Origin: Rhodocytophaga rosea
Lineage (GTDB): Bacteria; Bacteroidota; Bacteroidia; Cytophagales; 172606-1
Direction of reading: 5' to 3'
NCBI RefSeq assembly: GCF_010119975.1
Contig: NZ_CP048222.1
Location: 8,842,501-8,906,500, forward strand
DNA: 64,000 nucleotides
In this document: positions 44,297 through 54,029 of the stretch, piece after piece
Position numbering within the stretch: position 1 is the first letter of the stretch
Layout of the letters: each line of letters opens with the position of its first letter
Notes under the pieces: model-generated
The model's database searches: none
The model's input: the letters and a program-made list of their open reading frames with translations, nothing else
Told to the model about the DNA's origin: nothing
Translations under genes and position numbers: made by a program

Positions 44297-44710
44297 AAAC
44301 ACGCCTGCATCTATCCATATATTTTTATTTGTAACTACTTTTATGCCTACATTCCCTTCAAACAGATTTCTGAATATAGCAGGTTCGGCACTGTAATTAG
44401 CTCCCATATTGCTGCCAATAGCTGGCCGGAAAGTCGCTCTTGCTCTTTTTGAAGAGAATTTGAGATCAACAAAAGCAAGATTTATGCTAAACTCATTGTG
44501 GCGATTTGAAGATACAAAGTAAGGCCGGTCTTTGGAAGGAGGTCTGCTAAAATCATATCCAAAATATATATCTATATAGCCACCAACTGTTACCTGGGGC
44601 AATGCCTGATTTTTTAATACGCCGGCAGATATGCTGTCTACATCTGTTTGAGCCATTCCAAGCAAGAAAACACCCAAAAATAAAATGATAAATAAGCATC
44701 CTGTTTTCAT
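44294..44710 (-). pseudogene. Outer-membrane beta-barrel porin, 5' fragment
   Basis: 138 residues: signal peptide (MKTGCLFIILFLGVFLLGMAQ) then VGGYIDIYFGYDFSRPPSKDRPYFVSSNRHNEFSINLAFVDLKFSSKRARATFRP, the start of the putative beta-barrel porin-2/OmpL-like family that accompanies kdp genes in Bacteroidota. It stops at WIDAGVF where the IS3 end begins; the remaining roughly two thirds are not in the window. Confidence 0.78.
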
Positions 44711-44815
44711 CCTCCTTCTGTATGTAGATAGTGCATGCCTTTACTTATACTTAAATAATGGCTAAGTAAGAGTACACAATTAAGTATAAGATTTTGGCAA
44801 ATTGTATCTTTGCTT

Positions 44816-45247
44816 ATGCGTTATATCAAGAAGATTACAGACAAGCAAAAACAAGACTTAGAGAAGATTCATAAAGATAGTAAAAGTTATCAGGAACGTA
44901 ACCGTTGCCAATGTATACTGTTATCCAATCAAGGCTATCAAGTACAGAAGTTAGCAAGCATTTTTCAAGTAAGTCAGTTAAGTATTTATAAGTGGTTTGA
45001 TCGCTTTGAGAAAACAGGTGTGGTAGGGTTAAAGAACCAAAAAGGGAAAGGCAGAAAACCCATCCTTACTACCAGTAATGCTACCCATGTTGAAGTAGTG
45101 GAAAATAGCATAGAGAAAGAAAAACAACAACTTAAATTAGCTAAGCGAGAGATAGAAGCTAAATTAGGCACGGCTATGAGTGAGATGACCTTGAAGCGGT
45201 TTTTAAAAAAATTGACTACCGATGGAAACGTTTCCGTAAATGGATAA
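44816..45247 (+). CDS. IS630 transposase OrfA (DNA-binding part)
   Basis: 143 residues from the ATG (MRYIKKITDKQKQDLEKIHKDSKSYQERNRCQCILLSNQG in pattern), with helix-turn-helix segments (residues about 30-60). Codons TTT TTA AAA AAA near its end form an A7 slippery run; a -1 slip continues as IDYRWKRFRKWIKP into OrfB. Confidence 0.87.
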   Translation: MRYIKKITDKQKQDLEKIHKDSKSYQERNRCQCILLSNQGYQVQKLASIFQVSQLSIYKWFDRFEKTGVVGLKNQKGKGRKPILTTSNATHVEVVENSIEKEKQQLKLAKREIEAKLGTAMSEMTLKRFLKKLTTDGNVSVNG

Positions 45248-45252
45248 AGCCA

Positions 45253-45861
45253 TTGCAAAACAAAGAAGCATATGAGCAGAAAGTCAAGCGATTACATGCT
45301 TTGCTTTATTTGGCACAGACAGGCAGTATAGATTTATATTTTGGAGACGAATCAGGGTTTTGCCTTACCCCTTGTGTACCTTATGGATGGATCAAAAAAG
45401 GCGAATACGCCCCTATTTTATCCCAAAGAAGTACAAGGATAAATGTATTTGGCTTGTTAAGTACAAATAATGAGTTGCTTACTTATCAGAAAAGTGGGAG
45501 TCTAAACGCTGACTTTATCATTGAATGTGTAGAGGCCTTCTCAACATCTATTTCCAAGTTTACTGTCATAGTCTTAGACAACGCCTCCTGGCATACATGT
45601 GGCCTATGGGAAGTCAAAAAAGAAGAATGGGAACAGAAAGGATTATACATCTTTTTGCTGCCTAAGTATAGTCCTCATCTTAACAGGATCGAACGATTTT
45701 GGAAGCAGGTGAAATATCATTGGCTCAAAGCCGAAGACTATCTGTCTGTAGAAGCGCTTAAGGAGGCACTTTATACCATCTTTTCAGGATTGGGTACTTA
45801 CTTTAAACTTGATTTTAAAAAACTTGAAGTAGATGAAAATATTATACTTAATTGTGTTTAA
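45253..45861 (+). CDS. IS630 transposase OrfB (DDE part)
   Basis: 202 residues with DDE residues in YFGDESGFC, LDNASWHT and HLNRIERFWKQ. Reached by -1 frameshifting from OrfA. Appears intact, so this copy could supply transposase for the deleted copy at 22 kb. Confidence 0.87.
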   Translation: MQNKEAYEQKVKRLHALLYLAQTGSIDLYFGDESGFCLTPCVPYGWIKKGEYAPILSQRSTRINVFGLLSTNNELLTYQKSGSLNADFIIECVEAFSTSISKFTVIVLDNASWHTCGLWEVKKEEWEQKGLYIFLLPKYSPHLNRIERFWKQVKYHWLKAEDYLSVEALKEALYTIFSGLGTYFKLDFKKLEVDENIILNCV

Positions 45862-45945
45862 TTACTTATAAGGCAAATAACAGATAGAATAAAGCGATTC
45901 AAAGCGAAAAAATGCCATTCTACAACTTAATTAAAACAAGTTAAT

Positions 45946-46827
45946 CTATTGCCCAATCCTCTGTAAAGTAATTTGCTCAGCAGGCTGATACACCAAAGGC
46001 ACTTGCTCCACTTCTACATCACTTTTATCTAAGCCAAACGCTTTTTCATCCCGTTGGCCTATTTTTTTAAGCAAAAAATACCCATTCAATAGCAGCCCTT
46101 CCCAAAATGAAAACTCATTTTCTACCGAGAGAAATTTTTCGATCACAATAAACTTAAAATCAGGTTCGGAATTATACTTACTTGCTCCATCCGGACGCAG
46201 ATGTAAATTAAGTTCTTTATTGGCTACTAATTCCTGCACAATCTTTTTAAAATACAATTCGCTTCTTGCCTGTAAACGAAAGCCAATATTAATAGATACT
46301 TTAATGACTTGATCATCTACTAATTCAAGTACCTGATAACTTAAGCTGTAGGGGCTATCTGTGCGGTTGATATGCAAAAACCAATATACCTCTGCCCTTT
46401 TTGGTTTTTTAGAGAAGATCGATTTGATAATTTTCTCTTCAATGTGCACGCGTTGATTGGCTTTAGAAAGGTAGATCAGATGGGTAGCGAATTTAGGAAC
46501 CCCCTCATCCCGGCTCAATTCACCCAGCAAGGCTGTATATTTTCCTATCTCTACAAACTTTACAAACCGGTTGTTTATTTTACGGGCATTGTACCACACA
46601 TACATCACTAAAAAAATCAGTAACTCAAAGAACAGAAACATCCACCGCTCTTTAATCTTGACTACATTCGTAACGAAAAAGGAGGATTCTATAAGGCCAA
46701 AAAGCAGCAATATTCCCATCACCAGGTAGAGGTTCCATTTCTTTTTGTAGCGTAAAAAATAACTCAACAGAACAGTAGTCATCATCATGGCTATCGTTAT
46801 GGAAAATCCATAGGCTGCTTCCATATG
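45946..46827 (-). pseudogene. kup: KUP potassium transporter, C-terminal part
   Basis: About 290 residues continuing exactly from the N-terminal part beyond IS21: MEAAYGFSITIAMMMTTVLLSYFLRYKKK, further membrane helices, and the long cytoplasmic tail (YWFLHINRTDSPYSLSYQV, GFRLQARSELYFKKIVQEL). KUP proteins import K+ with protons. Cut off by IS21 from its promoter and N terminus, it is non-functional. Confidence 0.9.
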
Positions 46828-47067
46828 TGGAGAATCCGGAGCATGCTGACCCCTTTTGAAGCCCCGGATTCCGGCAAGTAAGTAGCTAAAAAGCTGCAGA
46901 TTATGTCATTCCGGCAGATATTGACCCCACTTTTGAGCAGCTATAGCTACTAATTCCGGACTCTACCAGCCCTTGCAGGAAAGATTCCGGACGATGCTGA
47001 CCCCCTTCTGCTCGTAAAAGACTACAGGATTTGGTTCTTTGGTGATCACTTACCAAACAGAGCACCG

Positions 47068-48633
47068 ATGGCTGGAAAACCAAAACCTATGAGTCAGATC
47101 AAACAACTACTGCTGCTGCATCAGCAAGGTAAAGGCATTAAGTTCATTGCCCGCAGTCTTTCCCTGAGCAAGAATACGGTCAAGGCGTATCTTGCCAAAA
47201 CAGCCCTGCTGCCATTAAGCGTGGAGCAACTGCTGTCCCTAGCCGATCCGCTGCTGGAAGCAAAATACCATGCCGGTAATCCTGCCTACAAAGACACCCG
47301 CTTTGACCACTTCAAAGAAAAGCTCGACTACTTTGCCTCAGAACTCAAGCAGGTAGGTGTCAACAGAAGATTGCTGTGGGAAGAGTATAAAAAAGAGTAT
47401 GCCCAAGGCTACGGCTACTCCCAGTTCTGTTTCCACCTCTCTCAGCAGTTATTGGCCCGTAAACCTACCATGGTCCTAACTCACAAAGCGGCTGAAAAAC
47501 TATTTATCGATTTTGCCGGAAAAAAGCTTTCCTACATTGACAAAGACACCGGCGAAGTGATCTATTGTCAAGTGTTTGCGGCTTGTCTGCCTTATTCTGA
47601 CTACAGCTTTGCCATGGCTGTTCCCAGTCAAAATATAGAAGACTTCCTGTATGCCCTCCGGTGCTGTTTAGAAGAGATCGGTGGTGTGCCAAAGGTGCTG
47701 GTACCGGATAACTTAAAGTCTGCCATTGTGAAAGCCAGTCCCTATGAACCGGATGTTAATCGTGCCATGGAAGATTTTGCTAATCATTATGGGGCAGTGG
47801 TGATTCCGGCCAGAGTGCGTAAACCACAGGACAAGGCCTTGGTAGAAAACGGGGTAAAGCTGATCTATAACAGGGTCTATGCTAAACTGCGCCATCAACA
47901 GTTCTTTGATCTTTCCTCCCTCAATAAAGCCATCAAGGAGAAAATCCGTGAACATAATCAAACCAGGATGCAAAAGAAGCCCTACTGCAGACAAGAAAAA
48001 TTCTTAGCCGATGAAAAACACCTACTTGGGCCACTGCCAGACTATAGTTTTGAACTCAAGTATTACCGGGAGTTGAAAGTGGCCCAGAACAACCACATCT
48101 ACCTGGCTCAGGATAAACATTACTACAGTGTACCCTACACTTACATTGGCTTGCAGGTAAAAGTGATCTACACCCGCTCGATGGTGCATATCTACAGCAA
48201 AGGCGAGCAAATAGCTTTGCATGTGAGAGATTACCGCATGGGCAGCTATACCACTATCAAAGAACACCTGTGTTCCCACCATCGGCACTACCTGGAACGT
48301 AGCCCGGAATACTACCTGAAAAAAGCCCAAAGTAAATCAGAAGAGTTCTACAAGCTTTTGGAAGGACTCTTCCAGCAGAAACGCTATCCTGAGCAGCTAT
48401 ACCGCACCTGTGATGGCTTGTTGCGCCTGGCAAGCAGAAGTGATGCAGATAGCTTCCGCAAAGCATGTTTGATTGCTATTGAACATGGCAATTACACCTA
48501 CCGCTTTATGCGCAACCTACTGGAAAACAACATGGTGCATGACCAGGAGCAGATTATAGAACGGTCCTTGCCGGAACATACTAACATCCGGGGCAAAGAG
48601 TATTATACCCAATTTTTATCCACCCTCAACTAA
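47068..48633 (+). CDS. istA: IS21 transposase IstA
   Basis: 521 residues. N-terminal helix-turn-helix (GIKFIARSLSLSKNTVKAYL) and an integrase-type DDE core: FIDFAGKKLSY, VLVPDNLKSAI and KPQDKALVENGVKLIY. Followed 23 bases later by istB. Works with the IstB ATPase in replicative transposition. Intact length. Confidence 0.93.
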   Translation: MAGKPKPMSQIKQLLLLHQQGKGIKFIARSLSLSKNTVKAYLAKTALLPLSVEQLLSLADPLLEAKYHAGNPAYKDTRFDHFKEKLDYFASELKQVGVNRRLLWEEYKKEYAQGYGYSQFCFHLSQQLLARKPTMVLTHKAAEKLFIDFAGKKLSYIDKDTGEVIYCQVFAACLPYSDYSFAMAVPSQNIEDFLYALRCCLEEIGGVPKVLVPDNLKSAIVKASPYEPDVNRAMEDFANHYGAVVIPARVRKPQDKALVENGVKLIYNRVYAKLRHQQFFDLSSLNKAIKEKIREHNQTRMQKKPYCRQEKFLADEKHLLGPLPDYSFELKYYRELKVAQNNHIYLAQDKHYYSVPYTYIGLQVKVIYTRSMVHIYSKGEQIALHVRDYRMGSYTTIKEHLCSHHRHYLERSPEYYLKKAQSKSEEFYKLLEGLFQQKRYPEQLYRTCDGLLRLASRSDADSFRKACLIAIEHGNYTYRFMRNLLENNMVHDQEQIIERSLPEHTNIRGKEYYTQFLSTLN

Positions 48634-48656
48634 TCTACTCCTAACTAACAAAACAG

Positions 48657-49376
48657 ATGATGCAAATCCAATCCCAACTCAGTCAGTTGCAACTCCACGG
48701 AATGAGTCGCAGCTGGCAGGCACTGCTAGAGACAAGAAAATGCCATGAACTCTCCTTGAGCGAGGGACTCGAACTACTGCTGCAGGCAGAAGAAAATGAG
48801 CGAAAGGAACGAAAGTTCCGCCGCTTGCAGCGCAATGCTTTTTTCCGCTACCAGGCTTCTATAGAAGAATTGCAGCCGGGTAGCGCACGTGGCTTAGATA
48901 AATCCCTGCTCAACGGGCTGGCCACAGGAGAGTACTTAATCAAAGGGGAGTCCATCCTGATTAGCGGTGCTACTGGAGCAGGCAAAAGTTTTTTAGCTTC
49001 TGCTTTAGGACACCAGGCCTGTGCACAGGGATATTCAGTAGCTTATTTTAATGTAGCTAAACTGCTGCTGAAAACAAAGATGGCCCGGGTAGATGGCAGC
49101 TTAATCAAGTTCTTTGAGAAGCTATCCAAAACCCGCTTACTGATTTTGGATGACTTTGGCTTAACCCCTTTAGAAGCAGGACAGCGATTAGACCTGATGG
49201 AGATGATCGAAGACCGCCATGCCCGTGCCTCTACCATTATTGCTTCTCAACTACCGGTCAGCAGCTGGTATGAAGTAATTGGGGAAGCAACTATTGCCGA
49301 TGCCATCCTCGACCGGCTGCTGCATACCTCTTACCGAATAGAGTTGAAAGGTGAAAGTTTAAGAAAAAAACACTAA
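48657..49376 (+). CDS. istB: IS21 helper ATPase IstB
   Basis: 239 residues, AAA+ family related to DnaC: Walker A G104-A-T-G-A-G-K-S111, Walker B LLILDDFGL, sensor STIIASQLP and arginine finger region AILDRLLHTSYRIELKGES. It selects targets for IstA. Two codons (ATG ATG) at the start; either may be used. Confidence 0.94.
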   Translation: MMQIQSQLSQLQLHGMSRSWQALLETRKCHELSLSEGLELLLQAEENERKERKFRRLQRNAFFRYQASIEELQPGSARGLDKSLLNGLATGEYLIKGESILISGATGAGKSFLASALGHQACAQGYSVAYFNVAKLLLKTKMARVDGSLIKFFEKLSKTRLLILDDFGLTPLEAGQRLDLMEMIEDRHARASTIIASQLPVSSWYEVIGEATIADAILDRLLHTSYRIELKGESLRKKH

Positions 49377-49462
49377 CATTGTCAGACCATCGGGTTCTTT
49401 GAACCACTTCCTTTTTGGTGTGTCAGTATCGCCAAAGGGGGTCAACATCACCGGAATATCCA

Positions 49463-50529
49463 CATATGTGTCGAAGTCTCAAAATAGAGAATCATCCCGA
49501 TACAGCCTATCCATAGAATGGTGTTTACACTAGGGATATAAATCTGCCCTTTAAGTTCCGTTGGCTGCCTAGTAGTGACTCTTGGCCAGAAATTCAAACT
49601 CATGGCTTCACTGATCAGGGTAAACGAACCGCTGATCAGGGCTTGAGAAGCGATAATGGTGGCAGCCGTTGCAATCACTATTCCTGGCAGTAAAAACCAG
49701 GGGGCATCATCTCATAAAACGGGTTTCTGCCTTCTAAAAGTGAAGAATCCTGCCTGATCAACCATGCACCCTGTCCTAAATAATTGACTACCAGGCATAG
49801 TTTTACAAAAATCCAGGAAACGCGGATATTCTTGCGGCCGCAATGCCCCAGGTCGGAATACAAGGCTTCTGCACCGGTTGTGCATAGGAAAACAGCCCCT
49901 AATAACCAGAACCCATGCGGATACTGCGTAAGTAGTTGATACCCATAATAGGGATTTAATGCGTTGAGTACAGTTGGGAATTGGATGATCTGTGAAATAC
50001 CTAAGGTAAATAACATAGTAAACCAGATCACCATGATTGGGCCAAAGGCACTGCCCACTTTTTGAGTGCCAAATCGTTGGAAGAAAAAAAGCAACGAAAG
50101 AATAACAATAACGATCGGTACAGTAGGCAAATCGGGGATAAGTATTTGTAAACCTTCCACTGCAGAAGCTACGGAAATGGGTGGGGTAATAATACCATCA
50201 GCAAGCAAGGTAGTTGCTCCTAATATAGTGGGGATTACTAGTTTCTTACCATATCTTCTTACTAAGGCATATAATGAAAATATTCCTCCTTCTCCATGAT
50301 TATCTGCCTGCAGGGTGAGGACAATATATTTAAAGCTTGTTTGAAATACCAGTGTCCAGAAAATGCAGGAAATGCCTCCAAACACTAAGCTTTCTTCAAT
50401 AGTTTTCTCCCCTACAATCGCTTTCAGCACGTATAGCGGGCTTGTGCCAATGTCTCCATAGATGATTCCCAAAGTGACTAAAAGTGAGGCAACAGTTATC
50501 CTGTTCGAATGCGTGTGATCCGGGTTCAT
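49463..50529 (-). pseudogene. kup: KUP potassium transporter, N-terminal part
   Basis: Begins VASLLVTLGIIYGDIGTSPLYVLKAIVG with the family motifs GEGGIFSLYALVRR, TLLADGIITPPISVASAVEGL and FLCTTGAEALYSDLGHCG. A C-run of five (plus strand G at 49700-49704) instead of six after MMP shifts the frame before FLLPGIVIATAATIIASQALISGSFTLISEAM, and IS21 then cuts the gene. It lies 24 bases downstream of kdpE, so a kdpDE-kup operon existed. Confidence 0.92.
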
Positions 50530-50553
50530 ATGATTAAATAGTATGTGGTGTAA

Positions 50554-51237
50554 TTACTCTTTTGCAAGGAAGCGGTATCCGACTCCTGATTCTGTTAATA
50601 TATAGGTGGGTTGATTAGGATTATCTTCAATTTTCTTTCGCAGTTGCGCAATAAATACCCTTAAGTATTGGGTTTCATGTATATAACCAGGTCCCCATAC
50701 TTCTTTTAATAAATAGTGATGGGTGAGTACTTTGCCTTCATTTTTGGCAAATAAGGCAAGCAGGGTATACTCGGTCGCCGTAAGCTTTACCAGCTGTTGG
50801 TTCTTTTTTACATTTCTTGCAATAAAATCAATGCTTAACCCATTTACCTCAAGAAGAGGAGTAAATTCAATGGAGGAAGAAGTTCTTAGAGAGGAGCGTA
50901 TTCTTGCCAATAGCTCTCCTGTTCTGAAAGGCTTAGTCAAGTAATCATTTGCTCCATTATCTAGGGCCTGTATGATATTTTTCTCCCCATCTTGAACTGA
51001 AAGAATAATAGCTTTGGAATACCATTCTCTTAATTTAACAAGTACCTGATGGCCACTTTCATCGGGTAAGCCTAAGTCTAATAAGATCAGGTCAGGTGGA
51101 TGAGTAGCAGCGGCGATTAAGCCTGCTTTACCTGTGGCTGCTTCCATTACCGTATATCCACTCGATTCCAAGGTAATTTCAAGCAACTTCCTTATTTGTC
51201 CTTCATCATCAATTACTAAGATCTGTGGCTTACTCAT
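50554..51237 (-). CDS. kdpE: KdpE-like OmpR-family response regulator
   Basis: 227 residues. Receiver domain with phospho-acceptor D54 (LILLDLGLP) and K in DYLTKPF; C-terminal winged helix (LTATEYTLLALFAKNEGKVLTHHYLLKEVWGPGYIHETQYLRVFIAQLRKKIE...GVGYRF), a close KdpE pattern. It activates potassium-uptake genes. Its start overlaps the end of kdpD by 8 bases. It remains intact although both its partner kinase and its target kup are broken. Confidence 0.93.
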   Translation of the reverse strand: MSKPQILVIDDEGQIRKLLEITLESSGYTVMEAATGKAGLIAAATHPPDLILLDLGLPDESGHQVLVKLREWYSKAIILSVQDGEKNIIQALDNGANDYLTKPFRTGELLARIRSSLRTSSSIEFTPLLEVNGLSIDFIARNVKKNQQLVKLTATEYTLLALFAKNEGKVLTHHYLLKEVWGPGYIHETQYLRVFIAQLRKKIEDNPNQPTYILTESGVGYRFLAKE

Positions 51238-52310
51238 TCTTCAAGGCATTTAAGTAAGAAGTCTCTGCAGGTATTTCAATAGTAAATTTCGCTCCTCCCT
51301 CCTGCTTATTTGTTAAACCCACTTTCCCATCATGTGCTTCCACAAAACCTTTGACGATAGAAAGGCCTAAGCCTGTCCCACTACTGGTGGTTCCTTCCAG
51401 TCTGTAAAATTTATCAAACACCTTATCAATGGTAGAAAGGGGAAATCCATTGCCAGTATCACTGACCACAAGCAATAACAGATCATCCTGGCAGCTTGCT
51501 TCAATAGTGATTTGGGAGTTAACCGGAGTATATTTAACGGCATTCTCAACTAAATTCAACAGTACATGTTCCATCATGGCATAATCTATCTTGAATAAAG
51601 GAAGCGTAGCAGGTATCGAAACCTTGATCGAATGATGAGAGCCCAATGTCTATCTTTTTGAGCATGTTGTAAACAAGTTCATGGATATCACACCAATCTT
51701 TGTGCGGCCTTACAAATCCTGATTGGATTCTTGAAATACTCAGTAAGTTGCTTACCTGTTGATTAAGCCGTAAAGCAGCCAGAGATATTTCCTCTACTAA
51801 CAACTCTTTATTATTGTCAGAAATATTAACCTCCCTTGACAGGAGGTTGTCAGAGGCACCAATAATGGTGGCAATAGGAGTTTTTAGTTGATGGGAAAGA
51901 GAAGTAATGAGTGTATCGTATAATTGCAGGCTTTTTTCTTTTTCCTCTTTTAATCTTGCCTGTTTTTGTACTTGCCTGATCTTAAAAGTTAAAACAGCAT
52001 TTAATAAGGAAATGACAAAGTACATTAAGAGCATGAGCCTATCTTCTGTCTGACCGATTGAAAAAGTAAATCTGGGAGGAATGAAAAAAAAGTCCCAGAT
52101 AAAAGCACTTAGCAGGGCAGCAAGCAGGACAGCCGTAATATCGAAGAACATGGCAAGTAAAGAAACGCTCATCATCAGTAGCAAAGCCACTACCCGATAC
52201 CCAATCAGGTCCGATAAAGTAAAGCTCAGCCCCCCTACAAAGCAAACAAGCAAAAAACTGATCAGGTATTGCCTTTTTTTACTCAACTCAGTTATAAACA
52301 AATTAGCCAC
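51230..52310 (-). pseudogene. kdpD: KdpD-like sensor kinase, frameshifted
   Basis: Starts at GTG 52310 close behind its promoter. Four membrane helices of the DUF4118 domain (about 14-110), HisKA with H140 in SLSHQLKTP, then HATPase (NLVENAVKYTP, DTGNGFP, GTGLGLSIVKGF). An extra G in ATTGGGCTC (plus strand CCC at 51642-51644) shifts the frame between KKIDIG and SHHSIKVSIPATLPL, before the ATP-binding domain. The N-terminal KdpD/universal-stress sensor region of proteobacterial KdpD is absent; the short form is normal in Bacteroidota. A homopolymer sequencing error is an alternative to true mutation. Confidence 0.85.
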
Positions 52311-52334
52311 CTATGTTGATTTATTTGTCTTACA

Positions 52335-52400
52335 AAGATGCTGATAAGATTATAAAGAAATTATAAAGAAGTTAATGGGAGTATAAAGAAATTATAAAGA
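52335..52400 (-). promoter_or_regulatory. kdpD promoter with two KdpE-like operators
   Basis: On the minus strand two identical 17-mers TTTATAATTTCTTTATA (52400-52384 and 52369-52353) start 31 bp apart, three helical turns, and a minus-7-like CATCTTTG (52342-52335) follows. TTTATA-N5-TTTATA closely resembles the E. coli KdpE operator TTTATA-N5-TTTACA. The proximal site takes the place of a minus-33 element, as expected for an activator. Confidence 0.75.
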
Positions 52401-52765
52401 TGAGCTGCAATTCAATTGTATTCTTCACAAAGATTATACACTTACAAGATAGTAGGCACACATAGGCTTGCAGATTTTGGAAGATAGATTTATTTTCTTT
52501 GTATCCTTGTGCCGGCTTCTTCCTTTTAGGAATTTACTAGATTACCACGCTAGAAAGGAGATTAAGGTAAGCAACTTATGAAAGTTGTTACCAATTTTGT
52601 TCATATCCTTCAGAACTAATACAGGCTAAAAATAAGAATGTTTCTTTTTGCTGTTTTACCACGCTTTGGCCCTGGTACTTTTAACCGGATGGTAAGCTAC
52701 GCACTATTAGATAAGCTAAATCTGAAGATTAGAGTTAACTGAAAGGGGAATTAACTTAACTGCAT
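52401..52765. other. Intergenic stretch upstream of kdpD
   Basis: About 365 bases with no gene or repeat recognised. It separates kdpD from the small gene ending at 52766, both on the minus strand. Confidence 0.4.
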
Positions 52766-53017
52766 TCATTTCATAACTTGATCATCCAGGACGAGAGCAA
52801 TAGCTTCAAGCAAGCCAATATCTATTTTTTCTCCTTTTTGTAAAGCCTCTAATTCTGCTACAGCTCTATATTTCCCTTCTTCATCTGCTTCATACATCAT
52901 CTGCCTTCCGGAAACATCTACTACGATTTTATAACTGTAGCTATATGATAATATTTTAGCCTTAAAACATAAGTGTTCCCCTTTATAATCTACAGGTATT
53001 TCCAAGATCTCGTCCAT
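52766..53017 (-). CDS. Small conserved Cytophagales protein, unknown function
   Basis: 83 residues: MDEILEIPVDYKGEHLCFKAKILSYSYSYKI, a beta-rich first half, then a helical acidic end (AVAELEALQKGEKIDIGLLEAIALVL). Similar small proteins with this beta-then-helix order are common in Cytophagales genomes; no function is known. Single gene. Confidence 0.65.
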   Translation of the reverse strand: MDEILEIPVDYKGEHLCFKAKILSYSYSYKIVVDVSGRQMMYEADEEGKYRAVAELEALQKGEKIDIGLLEAIALVLDDQVMK

Positions 53018-53136
53018 AAGCTAAATCTACCCCTACTTTGTCTGATCTACAAATTAGACATGGACTTATTTTACCCCAGATAAACATCCTCTGTACTCAT
53101 AAGTAAAACTTAATGGCAAGTAAGAGAGTGATAGTT

Positions 53137-53955
53137 TTAATCTTTAATGTACTGTAAATAACGCTCTGCTGACCTTTGTAGAGCAGTTTTAGCATTTTTT
53201 TCTATGGTGCTGCGCCTCCACCAGGCACCATAGATACGATCATAGGTAAAAGGCTCAACGGCACTAACAATCTTCTTTACCTTAGAAGCAGACAAAGGAA
53301 TCAGATTAGGATAACTATACATAAAGCTGACATGCTTACGATCGGCAACTACCTGGATGATATCCCCTGTCAATAATACCCCTTTCCCGGCAGCACCAGC
53401 AGGCCAATGCAAAACAACCCCTCCCTGAAAGTGTCCACCACAGCGTATCAAGGTGAGTTCTGTCAGTATTTGTAAAGTTTCTCCTTGCCAATACTCAATA
53501 CACTTATCCGCACGCATGACATAGGAACGATCATCTTCATGTAAATAAATAGGAATATTACCAAAAGCCTGACTCCATTCTACCATGGTTGTGTAGTAAT
53601 GGGGATGTGAAATAGCGATGGCTGCTAGTCCACCCAAACCTGCAATAATATCTAGAGTTGCCTCATCTAGCAAACTGATACAATCCCAAAGCAGATTCCC
53701 TGAAGGGGTACGCACTAGTAAAGCCCTTTGTCCGATGCCAAATTCAGGTACAGTTCCTATGCCATATAGGTCTTCCTCCTTTTTGAGAAAGCAATTCTTA
53801 TGGCTATTTCTTAGTTTTTGCAGGCTTGTCCATTGCTGTCCGCCTACCGGCAGATATTGACGTTCATCTTCACAAATAGGACAAGAGTTTGGTGGAGTCA
53901 GAGAGGGGCTAAATTGAGTTCCACAAGTAATACAAATGTAGGAAGCAGAAGCCAT
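53137..53955 (-). CDS. MBL-fold metallo-hydrolase with N-terminal zinc ribbon
   Basis: 272 residues. N-terminal C9-I-T-C12 and C27-P-I-C30 form a rubredoxin-like zinc ribbon. The body has a metallo-beta-lactamase layout: ISHPHYYTTMVEW at the usual HxHxDH position (variant H-P-H-Y-Y-T), CGGHFQGGVVLHW and LLTGDIIQV. The altered first motif means metal binding is uncertain. The family is found across bacteria without assigned substrate. Not in an operon. Confidence 0.75.
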   Translation of the reverse strand: MASASYICITCGTQFSPSLTPPNSCPICEDERQYLPVGGQQWTSLQKLRNSHKNCFLKKEEDLYGIGTVPEFGIGQRALLVRTPSGNLLWDCISLLDEATLDIIAGLGGLAAIAISHPHYYTTMVEWSQAFGNIPIYLHEDDRSYVMRADKCIEYWQGETLQILTELTLIRCGGHFQGGVVLHWPAGAAGKGVLLTGDIIQVVADRKHVSFMYSYPNLIPLSASKVKKIVSAVEPFTYDRIYGAWWRRSTIEKNAKTALQRSAERYLQYIKD

Positions 53956-54029
53956 AGAATTAACTATAGTAAAACAATAATATCAGTGACGCAAATTGAG
54001 AGTTTATTTAATTTCCCTTTGGGGTAACA

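Larger units (their letters stand above)
44765..45866 (+). mobile_element. IS630-family element 2, copy 2 (complete)
   Basis: 1,102 bp, TA-flanked, with the same terminal repeats as 22087-23155. A TATCTTTG promoter box lies directly before the OrfA ATG (44806-44813, then CTT... ATG at 44816 by phase), so the transcript would be essentially leaderless. Confidence 0.92.
46828..49462 (+). mobile_element. IS21-family element inside kup
   Basis: 2,635 bp. Ends TGGAGAATCCGG and, read inward from the right, TGGATATTCCGG; target duplication CATATG (46822-46827 and 49463-49468). The left end carries several TTCCGG..GATGCTGACCCC-type internal repeats (about 46840, 46910, 46985), typical of IS21 multiple transposase-binding sites. 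Removing the element plus one CATATG rejoins kup in frame (ETSTHMEAAYG). Confidence 0.95.
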
